A DNA stretch of 64,000 nt from Ahniella affigens (GTDB lineage: Bacteria > Pseudomonadota > Gammaproteobacteria > Xanthomonadales > Ahniellaceae): positions 5,735,001 through 5,799,000 of the forward strand of contig NZ_CP027860.1 of the NCBI RefSeq assembly GCF_003015185.1, in the 5' to 3' direction. Position numbers and translations under genes: made by a program. Shown piece by piece: positions 36,142 through 43,999 of this stretch. The stretch's first letter is position 1, and each line of letters starts with the position of its first letter. The notes under the pieces are model-generated. The model was not told the DNA's origin, searched no databases, and was given only the letters and a program-made list of their open reading frames with translations.

Positions 36142-38067
36142 GTGCGTACCAATCGTCTTCGTTTTGCGGTGGCTGCCGCGCTTGTGATCGGATCTCCGCT
36201 GGCTCTGGCTGACGGCATTGTTGCCAAGCAGCTGGCTGGTCCTGCCAGTGAATTCGCCACCATGGCGCCGATTGACCCGATCGCTGCTGCCGTGCATTCA
36301 AAGACCGCACTGATTCCGGTCACGCTCGATAAGCGCGGTGGTGCGTTCGGCACCAGCCTCCGTCTGCCCATCGAAGGCGACGATGTGCAAGTGCTGGTGT
36401 TCGACGGTCAGCGCAATTGGTCGGTGCAGATGCAGGATCAGCTCGGCAAGCGCGCTGACTTGGCGTCCCGCCTCGCCACCGAAACCGAAAACGAGAGCTA
36501 CGGTCTGGCCGGCGATGAGTTCAAAGCCAAGCGCTATCGCCTGCAGGGTTTGGAGCAGGGGCAGTGGAATCTGAACATCCAGTCGAACTCGGGTCAGCCT
36601 GGCTTCGTGCTGCTGTCGGGTGGCGGTTCTGAGCGCCTGATGGCTTATCCGACGAGTAACACGGCGAAGCGCCTTGGCAATGTCGGCTTGGTTGCCGCTA
36701 TGTACGATGAGCAGCAAGAAGCCTTTGCCGGCCAGGTCACGAGCGCGAAACTCCGCGTCACTGATCCAAAGGGCCAGATCAGCGAATTCGGCATGTTCGA
36801 CGATGGCCTGCACCAAGATGGCATCGCTGGTGACGGTATTTTTGGCGCCGATTTCCAAGCGAAGCTCGGCGGCGAATACAAAGCCCAGGTCATGATGGGC
36901 GGCATCAACGCTGCTGGTCGCGAATTCATGCGCACCACTGAACATCTGCTGCCGGTGCTCAACGATGCGATGCGCATCACGTCTCTGAACACAGTCAGCG
37001 CGAAAGCAGCGGGTAATGATCGGCTGGCGTTCTCACTGCAACTCGCCGATGCGGTGGAAGGCAGCCACTACCGCGCTTACGCGCAGGTCTGGGGTCGCGG
37101 CCTCGATGGCAAGTCGATGGTGCCGGTGTCTTGGATCGGCGGCATGGTCGACGTCAAGAACAGTGCGCTCGATCTGAACTTCGATTCGCGCTGGGCCAGC
37201 TATGCGAAGGCCAAGGCACCGTTCGAACTGCGCGATGTCCGCCTGGAGAACCCGGATTACTTCATGACGGTGGCCGAAGCCAAGCGTTTGGAAGTCGTCG
37301 GCGCGCAGAATTTGATGAAGGCTCGCCCAGCACCGGTCACGTCGATCACCGACGAGATGCGCATGGGTCCGAAGCCGGCCAGCCTCGCAACTCAGGGCAA
37401 GGGCGTTGGCACCAAGCTCCTGCTCGTGCACGGCTATTGCTCCGGCAACGCCTGGGGCCCGGTTGCTGGTCAGTTCGCAAACTCGGCGGTGTTCCAGGAC
37501 TTCAACCAGAACCGCTCGCATGATGCGTTTGCGCGCCTGATTCAGTCTTTCGGCGCAACGTGGAATTCGTTCGGTGTGGTGGCCCATAGCCAAGGCGGCG
37601 CAGCGTCACTGCACCTGTACCACTACTACTGGAGCGGTCTCGACAATGCGACTGGCGCGCGCCTGATCCAGTCGGTCGGCACGCCGTACCAAGGCACCGC
37701 GCTGGCTGGCAATGCCGCCGTGCTCGGCAGCATCTTCGGCGTCGGCTGCGGCACGAATGCCAACCTGACGTACAGCGGCGCCAGCTCCTGGCTCGCCGGT
37801 ATCAGCAACGCTTCGCGTGCCAAGGTCTACTATCACACGACCTCGTTCACCGACCGGTCCTGGGTTTATGACTACTGCAACATTGCGACCGACGTGCTGC
37901 TCAGCGATCCGGAAGATGGCACGACCGAGCGGGCGTACGGCCAACTGCCAGGCGCCAACAACCTTGGCCACAAGACGGGCTGGTGCCATACGAGCGGCAT
38001 GCGTGACCCGGCTCAGGTCACCGACTCGGCACGCAATAGCAATATGAACGGCAACGCAGCGCGCTAA
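36142..38067 (+). CDS. Secreted two-domain alpha/beta hydrolase (choice-of-anchor X-like plus lipase-like)
   Basis: A 641-residue exported protein with a GTG start preceded by GGAGGG, and signal peptide ending ALADG. The first half has the calcium-binding-like stretch DDGLHQDGIAGDGIFGADF found in 'choice-of-anchor X' domains. The C-terminal half is an alpha/beta hydrolase: oxyanion region LLLVHGYCSG, nucleophile elbow AHSQGG (Ser483), and several cysteines that may form disulfides. Similar xanthomonad proteins are sometimes named 'conditioned medium factor' (recollection). Esterase or lipase activity is likely; the substrate is not known. Confidence 0.82.
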   Translation: MRTNRLRFAVAAALVIGSPLALADGIVAKQLAGPASEFATMAPIDPIAAAVHSKTALIPVTLDKRGGAFGTSLRLPIEGDDVQVLVFDGQRNWSVQMQDQLGKRADLASRLATETENESYGLAGDEFKAKRYRLQGLEQGQWNLNIQSNSGQPGFVLLSGGGSERLMAYPTSNTAKRLGNVGLVAAMYDEQQEAFAGQVTSAKLRVTDPKGQISEFGMFDDGLHQDGIAGDGIFGADFQAKLGGEYKAQVMMGGINAAGREFMRTTEHLLPVLNDAMRITSLNTVSAKAAGNDRLAFSLQLADAVEGSHYRAYAQVWGRGLDGKSMVPVSWIGGMVDVKNSALDLNFDSRWASYAKAKAPFELRDVRLENPDYFMTVAEAKRLEVVGAQNLMKARPAPVTSITDEMRMGPKPASLATQGKGVGTKLLLVHGYCSGNAWGPVAGQFANSAVFQDFNQNRSHDAFARLIQSFGATWNSFGVVAHSQGGAASLHLYHYYWSGLDNATGARLIQSVGTPYQGTALAGNAAVLGSIFGVGCGTNANLTYSGASSWLAGISNASRAKVYYHTTSFTDRSWVYDYCNIATDVLLSDPEDGTTERAYGQLPGANNLGHKTGWCHTSGMRDPAQVTDSARNSNMNGNAAR

Positions 38068-38220
38068 GGAGCCTCTGAACAAGTTCACAGGCGATGCGGG
38101 ACATGGATGGCCCGCCCAGAATCCAGCACGCAAGTGCTGGATTCTGGGGCACCGAGTCCGGACATGTGCCGGACTCGGTGCGGGTCTGAAAGTCCAGGAT
38201 GTACTTATTCAGACCCTCCC
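38067..38220 (+). repeat. Most complete copy of a ~150-bp TIR/hairpin element (MITE-like)
   Basis: The left end AGGAGCCTCTGAACAAG and the right end CTTATTCAGACCCTCCC are imperfect inverted repeats of each other. Inside are successive hairpins: GAATCCAGCAC/GTGCTGGATTC (38119-38144), CACCGAGTCCGG/CCGGACTCGGTG (38150-38180) and GGGTCTGAA/TTCAGACCC (38182-38216). No coding capacity. It abuts the hydrolase stop codon. Other copies: 43815-43909, 9630-9774, 62140-62219. Confidence 0.8.
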
Positions 38221-38570
38221 TAACGCGAACTGCTACGATCGAACCAAATGGGGAGATGGACGCCAACGCCGCCTTCGGGTGGCGTTGTCGTTTCTTGGAC
38301 TGTGACGAATCGGAAGGCGTAAGAGCGCCGTTCGATGGCGAACTTGCTGAACGCCCGTTTCGGTCGCTGCGAACGCGCTGCAAGATTGCCCTGGATCCCG
38401 GAATCCGCTGCGCGGCTTCCAGGATGACGACAGTTGTGGCCCCTTCATGCGCGCCCATTCGAGTCATTCGGACCGGAACGTCCTCGGCTGGCGTTGTCGT
38501 TGTTGAATTCGTTGAACGACTGCATTCAACCAACAATCAGCAAGCAGCGCTAAACTGCTCGTTTACCTAA
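38221..38570. other. Intergenic gap, palindromes only
   Basis: 350 bases before arfB. It contains a GCCAACGCC/GGCGTTG hairpin (about 38261-38290) and a CTGGATCCCGGAATCC-type palindrome (38390-38425) of the family seen at 31.4 kb. No gene supported. Confidence 0.5.
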
Positions 38571-39008
38571 ATGCCTGCTGCCATGCTCGACATTCATCCC
38601 CGCTGCCAGATTCCCGACGAGGCGCTCACTGAGCGCTTTGTGCGCGCGGCCGGGCCGGGCGGGCAAAACGTCAACAAAGTCTCGACCGCGGTGGAATTGC
38701 GCTTTCAGCTTCGCGATTCGCCGCATGTGCCGGACGATGCCAAAGAGCGGCTCCTGGCCAAGTCTGATCGCCGGATCACGAAAGAGGGTGAGATCGTCAT
38801 CGAGGCCAATCGCTTCCGTACGCAGGACCGCAACCGGCAGGATGCACGCGAACGCTTGATCGGATTCCTGCAATCGGGCTTTGTGGTGGCCAAGGCGCGG
38901 ATCGCGACGAAACCGTCCAAAGCGGCCAAAGCGCGCCGATTGACCGCCAAGAAGCAGCGTGGCGACGTCAAGAAAACCCGCAGCGACAAGAGCTGGCGCA
39001 ACGATTGA
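38571..39008 (+). CDS. arfB: Peptidyl-tRNA hydrolase ArfB (ribosome rescue factor)
   Basis: A 145-residue release-factor-like hydrolase that frees stalled ribosomes lacking a stop codon. The catalytic GGQ (residues 30-32) lies in AAGPGGQNVNKVSTAVELRF. The basic, disordered C-terminal tail (ARRLTAKKQRGDVKKTRSDK) is the part that enters the empty mRNA channel in the E. coli protein. Length matches the family. ATG at 38571 or 38583 may be the start. Confidence 0.95.
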   Translation: MPAAMLDIHPRCQIPDEALTERFVRAAGPGGQNVNKVSTAVELRFQLRDSPHVPDDAKERLLAKSDRRITKEGEIVIEANRFRTQDRNRQDARERLIGFLQSGFVVAKARIATKPSKAAKARRLTAKKQRGDVKKTRSDKSWRND

Positions 39009-39163
39009 CTCGGTTCAGTCAAACCCCGTCCCAGCGGCTCGCCACCTTGATGAAGCGTGCCGAGACGGCCACGCACGCCGTCGTGTAATGGCTGCAATTT
39101 GGCGCAAATTGGCGCGTCTGGCGCGGATTTGCTCAAATAGGCGGATTCCGGAACCGGTTGCAC

Positions 39164-39754
39164 ATGTCCAGCAAACCCTTTTTTGAACTGCCACCCAAAG
39201 CGCCTCGTGCCCACGGCCGCTTCATTCAGTCTGTGGCGCAGTGGCTGCTTCGGCTTGGCGGCTGGAAGATCGTCGGCAACTTTCCGGATCACTCGCACCT
39301 GCTGGTCATCGCTGCGCCGCATTCATCGGCTTGGGATGGCTACTGGGGGTTGGTGATCAAGGTCGCCATTGGTTTGCGGATTCGGTTCATGGCCAAGCGC
39401 GAGACGTTCTGGTTTCCGCTTGGCCCGTTGCTGCATTGGCTTGGCGGCATGCCGATTAACCGGGCGAATGCGAACGGCGTGGTCGAGCAAGTCGTCGAGG
39501 CGTTTCAGAAACGTCCCACATTCTGGCTCGTGCTCGCGCCCGAGGGCACGCGCCGGCATGTTGAGCGATGGCGAAGCGGCTTCTGGCATATCGCCAAGCG
39601 CGCCAACGTGCCGCTTTGTCCGATCTACTTTCACTATCCGGACCGCATTGTTGGCATTGGCGACGTGATTCCGCTGACCGACGATCTGGACGCCGATCTC
39701 GAGCGAATCCGTGCCTGGTATCAGCCCTTTCAAGGCAAGAACCGTGGCGTTTGA
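39164..39754 (+). CDS. Lysophospholipid acyltransferase family protein
   Basis: A 196-residue PlsC-like acyltransferase. The H-x4-D catalytic motif is His53 to Asp58 in APHSSAWD, and the phosphate-binding motif is APEGTRR near residue 125. The protein is shorter than PlsC and belongs to the small-acyltransferase branch common in proteobacteria. It lies 37 bases upstream of thiL. Acceptor unknown. Confidence 0.87.
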   Translation: MSSKPFFELPPKAPRAHGRFIQSVAQWLLRLGGWKIVGNFPDHSHLLVIAAPHSSAWDGYWGLVIKVAIGLRIRFMAKRETFWFPLGPLLHWLGGMPINRANANGVVEQVVEAFQKRPTFWLVLAPEGTRRHVERWRSGFWHIAKRANVPLCPIYFHYPDRIVGIGDVIPLTDDLDADLERIRAWYQPFQGKNRGV

Positions 39755-39791
39755 CGACGACACCCAGACCATCCGGCCACTACGCGCTGCC

Positions 39792-40772
39792 ATGCGTGAG
39801 TTCGAACTGATCGACTGGATTCGGCAATTGCCTGGGCCATCGCGACCGGACGTGCTGACAGGCATAGGCGATGACGCCGCCGTTCTCTCCGTGCCAGCGG
39901 GGTTTGACCTGATCGTCAGCACCGACACGTCGGTGGCCGGCGTGCATTTTCCCCATGGCACCGCGGCCTACGATGTCGGTTGGAAATCGCTCGCCGTGAA
40001 TCTGTCGGATCTTGCGGCGATGGGTGCGACGCCGGCGTGGGTGAGCCTTGCGCTGACGCTGCCGAAGCTCGACGCCGATTGGCTTAAAGGGTTCTTTGCG
40101 GGATTCCAGGCGTTGGCATTGCCGCATCGACTCGCGCTCATTGGCGGCGACACGACGCGTGGCCCTTTGGCGATCACCATCACTATTCACGGCTTCTGTC
40201 CGAACGGGCAGGCGGTGCGCCGCCGCGGCGCGCGCGCTGGCGATGCCTTGATCCGCATTGGCCGCCTCGGGCTTGCGGCCGCTGGCCTCCGCTGGCAACT
40301 GGCGCGACCGGAGTCTGAGCGCGCGTCGCCGCTCTTGGATCCGTTCGAGCAACAATGCTTGCAAGCGTTGAATCGCCCCGAACCCAAGATCGGCATGGAC
40401 GCGGTGCTCCGCACTCACGCCAGCGCGCTGATCGATGTGAGTGACGGCTTGCTGGCCGATCTCATGCACGTCGCGCGTAGCAGTGGCGTTGGTGCCAAGG
40501 TCGATCTCGATGCGATCGAGGAATTTGGGTGGTTGAGCGAGCACTTTGGCAGTAGTGAGGCTCGCGACATGGTGACGCGCGGTGGCGATGACTACGCGCT
40601 GCTGGCCGCGTGCGCACCTGCGCAAGTGGACTTACTCTTAGTCGCTGCCAAGGCGTTGGGCCACGCGGCGTCGGTGATTGGTTGTTTCGAGGCCGAGCCC
40701 GGGTGCCGGATTCACCATCATGGCCAAATCGATACCGTCGGCGGCCCCTCTGGATACGAGCACTTCACATGA
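39792..40772 (+). CDS. thiL: Thiamine-monophosphate kinase
   Basis: A 326-residue enzyme that phosphorylates thiamine phosphate to thiamine diphosphate. It opens MREFELIDWI with the N-terminal GIGDDAAVL motif, and also shows STDTSVAGVHF, SLAVNLSDLAAMGA, GGDTTRGPL and SALIDVSDGLLADL, all family hallmarks. The ATG at 39792 fits the family start. The stop overlaps pgpA as ATGA; thiL-pgpA is a conserved pair in gammaproteobacteria. Confidence 0.96.
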   Translation: MREFELIDWIRQLPGPSRPDVLTGIGDDAAVLSVPAGFDLIVSTDTSVAGVHFPHGTAAYDVGWKSLAVNLSDLAAMGATPAWVSLALTLPKLDADWLKGFFAGFQALALPHRLALIGGDTTRGPLAITITIHGFCPNGQAVRRRGARAGDALIRIGRLGLAAAGLRWQLARPESERASPLLDPFEQQCLQALNRPEPKIGMDAVLRTHASALIDVSDGLLADLMHVARSSGVGAKVDLDAIEEFGWLSEHFGSSEARDMVTRGGDDYALLAACAPAQVDLLLVAAKALGHAASVIGCFEAEPGCRIHHHGQIDTVGGPSGYEHFT

Positions 40773-41284
40773 ACACACTGCCCAAGGGCGCCTATCGAAA
40801 TCCCTGGATCTGGATTGCCAGTGGCCTGGGTTCCGGTCTTAGCCCCAAGGCACCGGGCACCTTCGGCTCGCTTGCCGCTTTGATTCCGTATTTCTGGTTG
40901 CGCCAGCACCCGGTCTGGCTGGCCATCGCGATGCCGATAGTGTTCCTGATCGGCATGCTGGCCGCACGCAAGATTCGCGACGTGATCCCGCGCGAAGACC
41001 CGGGTTTGCTGGTGCTGGACGAGTGGGTCGGACAATGGCTGACGCTCGCGCCTGCCGTGTGGTTGTGGCCGATGCTTGGGCTATCAGCGTGGCCGCTCTG
41101 GTGTGAAATGCTGGTCGGTTTCGTGTTATTCCGCACGTTTGACATCTTGAAACCCTGGCCCGTGTCCTGGGCTGATCGCGAGCTCAGTGGCGGCTTTGGC
41201 GCGATGTTCGATGATGCGCTGGCGGGAGTTTATGCGGCGGCGAGCCTGACTACGGTAGCCCTGCTCGCGCAGCGCTGGCTCTGA
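40769..41284 (+). CDS. pgpA: Phosphatidylglycerophosphatase A
   Basis: A 171-residue inner-membrane phosphatase of phosphatidylglycerol synthesis. Family motifs are in order: GLSPKAPGTFGSLAAL, the acidic LVLDEWVGQWL, FRTFDILKPWPVSWAD and GGFGAMFDDALAGVYA. Three to four hydrophobic segments lie between. It overlaps thiL by four bases. Confidence 0.95.
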   Translation: MNTLPKGAYRNPWIWIASGLGSGLSPKAPGTFGSLAALIPYFWLRQHPVWLAIAMPIVFLIGMLAARKIRDVIPREDPGLLVLDEWVGQWLTLAPAVWLWPMLGLSAWPLWCEMLVGFVLFRTFDILKPWPVSWADRELSGGFGAMFDDALAGVYAAASLTTVALLAQRWL

Positions 41285-41294
41285 TTCTGGCGCG

Positions 41295-42554
41295 TCACTC
41301 GGGGCGCTTTGAGCGCTTGGGCCTGGTTTCCTTCGCCAAGCTTGCCAGGGTCTTGCACTCAGCACCCTTGATCGGCAATGCATCCACAGGCAAAGCGGAA
41401 AAGTGGTTGTCCTGATCGATGCAGAGCAACGTATCTCTCATGCCGGCGAACAGAGCGCTCAACGTCTGAATCGAGAGGCCATCATCACAGAAGTTCACGC
41501 GCTCGTTCTTGAAATCGGCGACACCCATATGAAACGTCCCATCAAAAAGGGCCGCTGCACGATTCAAGACATCGAGGGCTGGCACGTTCTGAACACAGAC
41601 GGATAACGGCTTCAATCGCAGATCTGAAGCCGGCTCCTTGGCCGCACCAAGTGTGATGTAAGCGCTCGGCATGTCACCGTCAGCAAGCGCAAGCGACAAC
41701 TTGACCTCTTCGCCAGACACGGCAAAACCCTGGTAAATGGCGACTGGCAATGCACCGATTGGATAATCCACATCGTGATGCTCCAACTGGACAGTATAGG
41801 ACTGGTTGGCGGCCAGGCCGATCCGCAGCAAATTTCCGGAACCGGCAGACTGCGGACGTCCAAGGGCGCAGGTTGTGCTTGTCACTGATGCGCCTTTGGA
41901 ACTTCGGACGGTAAAGGGAACTACCCGCTCGCACAGCGAAATCTGTGAACGCCCGAAGTAATGGCCGACGTTCGCAATATCGGTCCGGCCGTGCAGCGAT
42001 TCCAACTCCGTAAACTCGATTAGCGGTTGAAGTCGCCGGGCGCGTTGCATCAGCCTTGAGCGCGTCCACTCAAGGGAGCCATTGCTCACCAGGACCGTAA
42101 GCAATTTTCTGCCAGCCTCAGAATCGAGCGCTTCCTCCAGCGTGTGCACCTCGTCCGGGCTTAATTGCTCGTCCAGCAGTTCTTGCACCGCCAATTGCCA
42201 GCCTTTCGGACCGTACTGGATGGTCATGGCGACGTTGACGGTATGTTCATCGATCGCACGACGAACACCGTCGTCCAATTTATCGGGATAGCGCCGGTTT
42301 GTCTCGCCAATTTCGGTCGCTCGAACATAAGCCTCAAACTTCGGCGCCCAAGATTCATGGAGTGCCGATGCGATCATTTTCGCCAATAGGGTTGGCTCGG
42401 CATCCGTTTCCGTGTCCAACGACGCTTCATCCGCGTCCGAATTCAATGATTCATCAGTCGCAGCCTGCGCGGTAAAACCAGCAAACAACAAGCCAAACGC
42501 GAGCAAGCCGGTGAGCGCAATCGCAATTGGGCGACTGCCAAGATTCGTGCGCAT
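41295..42554 (-). CDS. Secreted protein of unknown function with DUF2059-like N-terminal region
   Basis: A 419-residue exported protein with signal peptide ending TAQA. After an acidic stretch (SDADEASLDTETDAEP) comes a helical part with LSPDEVHTLEEALDSEAGRKLL, which resembles the DUF2059 core ('...EEL..L..FY.S..GRKL'). The C-terminal 230 residues are beta-rich with six or more cysteines and no recognised family. It converges on pgpA with ten bases between stops. Confidence 0.72.
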   Translation of the reverse strand: MRTNLGSRPIAIALTGLLAFGLLFAGFTAQAATDESLNSDADEASLDTETDAEPTLLAKMIASALHESWAPKFEAYVRATEIGETNRRYPDKLDDGVRRAIDEHTVNVAMTIQYGPKGWQLAVQELLDEQLSPDEVHTLEEALDSEAGRKLLTVLVSNGSLEWTRSRLMQRARRLQPLIEFTELESLHGRTDIANVGHYFGRSQISLCERVVPFTVRSSKGASVTSTTCALGRPQSAGSGNLLRIGLAANQSYTVQLEHHDVDYPIGALPVAIYQGFAVSGEEVKLSLALADGDMPSAYITLGAAKEPASDLRLKPLSVCVQNVPALDVLNRAAALFDGTFHMGVADFKNERVNFCDDGLSIQTLSALFAGMRDTLLCIDQDNHFSALPVDALPIKGAECKTLASLAKETRPKRSKRPE

Positions 42555-42800
42555 TCTGATAGTCCTCTTCTGGTGGCATTGGTGCTCGCAAATCTCGGTA
42601 TCGGCTACGAGGCAAGTCGGCCGCTGTCGGCGAGAACTTGCAACGTCGCACTAAGTCGAGATTCGACAGCCTGTGGCGCGGTGGATCGATCCAAATGGGC
42701 CCAAAGCGTGGGTGTATCTGACAATGGATACAAGATACATCGTGCGCGGAATTTCCCACCCCGGAACCACTCGAGCCGGTACCAGGTTAACGGCGCTCAA

Positions 42801-42832
42801 ACAAAAACGCCCCGCACATGGCGGGGCGTTTC
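42801..42832 (-). terminator. Rho-independent terminator of dsbC
   Basis: Read on the minus strand: AAACGCCCCGC, a short loop, GCGGGGCGTTTTTGT. Perfect stem with a T-run, 28 bases after the dsbC stop. Confidence 0.88.
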
Positions 42833-42860
42833 TAATGCAACACAAACACGTGCACAGCAA

Positions 42861-43589
42861 TTATTTGCCGAGTGCGACCTTCGTGTTGCTCAGCCGCTCG
42901 AACAGGTTCGCGGCCGGGACATACCCGCCAACTTGCGTGCCATCAGCCGTGAACATGGCTGGGGTGCCATTGACGCCGACCTTCTGGCCCAGTTGGTAAT
43001 CATCGGCAACCGGATTCGCGCAGGTCTTGGTCGGAACTTCCTTGCCGGCCTTGGCATCGGTCATGGCAGCGGCCTTGTCTGCCGCGCACCACACCGAAAC
43101 CGCCTTGTTGTACGACTCGGAGTTCAGGCCCGCACGCGGGAAGAACAAGTAATCGATCGTGATGCCGAGATCGTTGTACTGCGCGATTTCCTGGTGCAGC
43201 TTGCGGCAGTAGCCGCAATCGATGTCGGTGAAGACCGTCACGCGATACTTCTCGTCCTTGGCCTTGAAGCGGATCATCTTGTCAGCCGGAACCTTGGCCA
43301 ATTCGACCTTGCGCGCATCGGCGCGGCGCTTTTCGGTCAGGTCGGTCTTGTTTGCGATATCAAACACCGAGCCTTGAATCAGATACTTGCCGTCGTCACT
43401 GACGTAAATCACCGTGCCGCCGAGCGACACTTCGGTAAAACCAGGCATTGGGGCGTCGGCCAGCGAATCGATCGTGGCATTCGGCACCAGCGACTTGATG
43501 GCCGCACGGACCTGCTGTTCGTCGGCGTGGGCGCTGGTGGCGGAAAGGGCGCCAGCGAACGCCAGCGTCAGAGCAACAGTACGGAGCAT
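42861..43589 (-). CDS. dsbC: Periplasmic thiol:disulfide isomerase DsbC
   Basis: A 242-residue periplasmic isomerase/chaperone that corrects wrong disulfides. Signal peptide MLRTVALTLAFAGALSATSAHA, an N-terminal dimerisation domain (residues 24-80), then a thioredoxin-fold domain with active site CGYC (Cys125, Cys128) in TDIDCGYCRKLH. The structural pair Cys168/Cys190 and the cis-proline in GVNGTPAMF are present. Length is close to E. coli DsbC. Transcribed alone, with its own terminator. Confidence 0.95.
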   Translation of the reverse strand: MLRTVALTLAFAGALSATSAHADEQQVRAAIKSLVPNATIDSLADAPMPGFTEVSLGGTVIYVSDDGKYLIQGSVFDIANKTDLTEKRRADARKVELAKVPADKMIRFKAKDEKYRVTVFTDIDCGYCRKLHQEIAQYNDLGITIDYLFFPRAGLNSESYNKAVSVWCAADKAAAMTDAKAGKEVPTKTCANPVADDYQLGQKVGVNGTPAMFTADGTQVGGYVPAANLFERLSNTKVALGK

Positions 43590-43999
43590 GAATCACCTTG
43601 ATCGTAAGAATCGGGAGCGAGCCATCCTTGGCTCTGAGGGGGCGAGAGTCCAGCTCGACAATGCGCTCTGGTAAACACCGGCAGGCCTCAGACCCGGGAC
43701 GGGCGGAAAAGTTCCGAAAGTGTCGCATCCGACGCCACCGGCCGGCAAGCTTGGTCGACTGGCATCCCACGATCCGCGCAAATCAAGCGAGCTTGCCAAG
43801 CGAATCAGTTGCTTAGGGAGCCTCTGAACAAGTTCAGAGGCGATGCGGGCCATGGATGGCCCGCCCGGAACCAAGCACGCAAGTGCTTGATTCTGGGGCA
43901 ATGAGTCCCGACTCGAAACCCGCGCCCTCCTTGGCCCGCCTCATTGCCGCCGCAGCAACTTGCTGCTGAAGCCGTGCCGAGTCAATGACGGGCTCGGAA
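43590..43999. other. Intergenic gap with one partial TIR element
   Basis: 410 bases between two minus-strand genes. Bases 43815-43909 belong to the MITE-like element. The part next to dsbC should carry its promoter. No gene supported. Confidence 0.55.
43815..43909 (+). repeat. Left half of the ~150-bp TIR/hairpin element
   Basis: It begins GGGAGCCTCTGAACAAG and matches the left 90 bases of the 38 kb copy closely, including GCGGGCCATGGATGGCCCGC and the CAAGCAC/GTGCTTG hairpin. The sequence diverges after ATGAGTCC, so the right half is missing. Confidence 0.78.

Noticed and set aside
38199-38570. Plus-strand open frame ending at the arfB start
   Set aside because: It begins inside the TIR element and crosses a second palindromic repeat; composition is not protein-like.
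42673-42999. Plus-strand frame between the DUF2059-like gene and dsbC
   Set aside because: It passes through the perfect dsbC terminator hairpin and into dsbC antisense.
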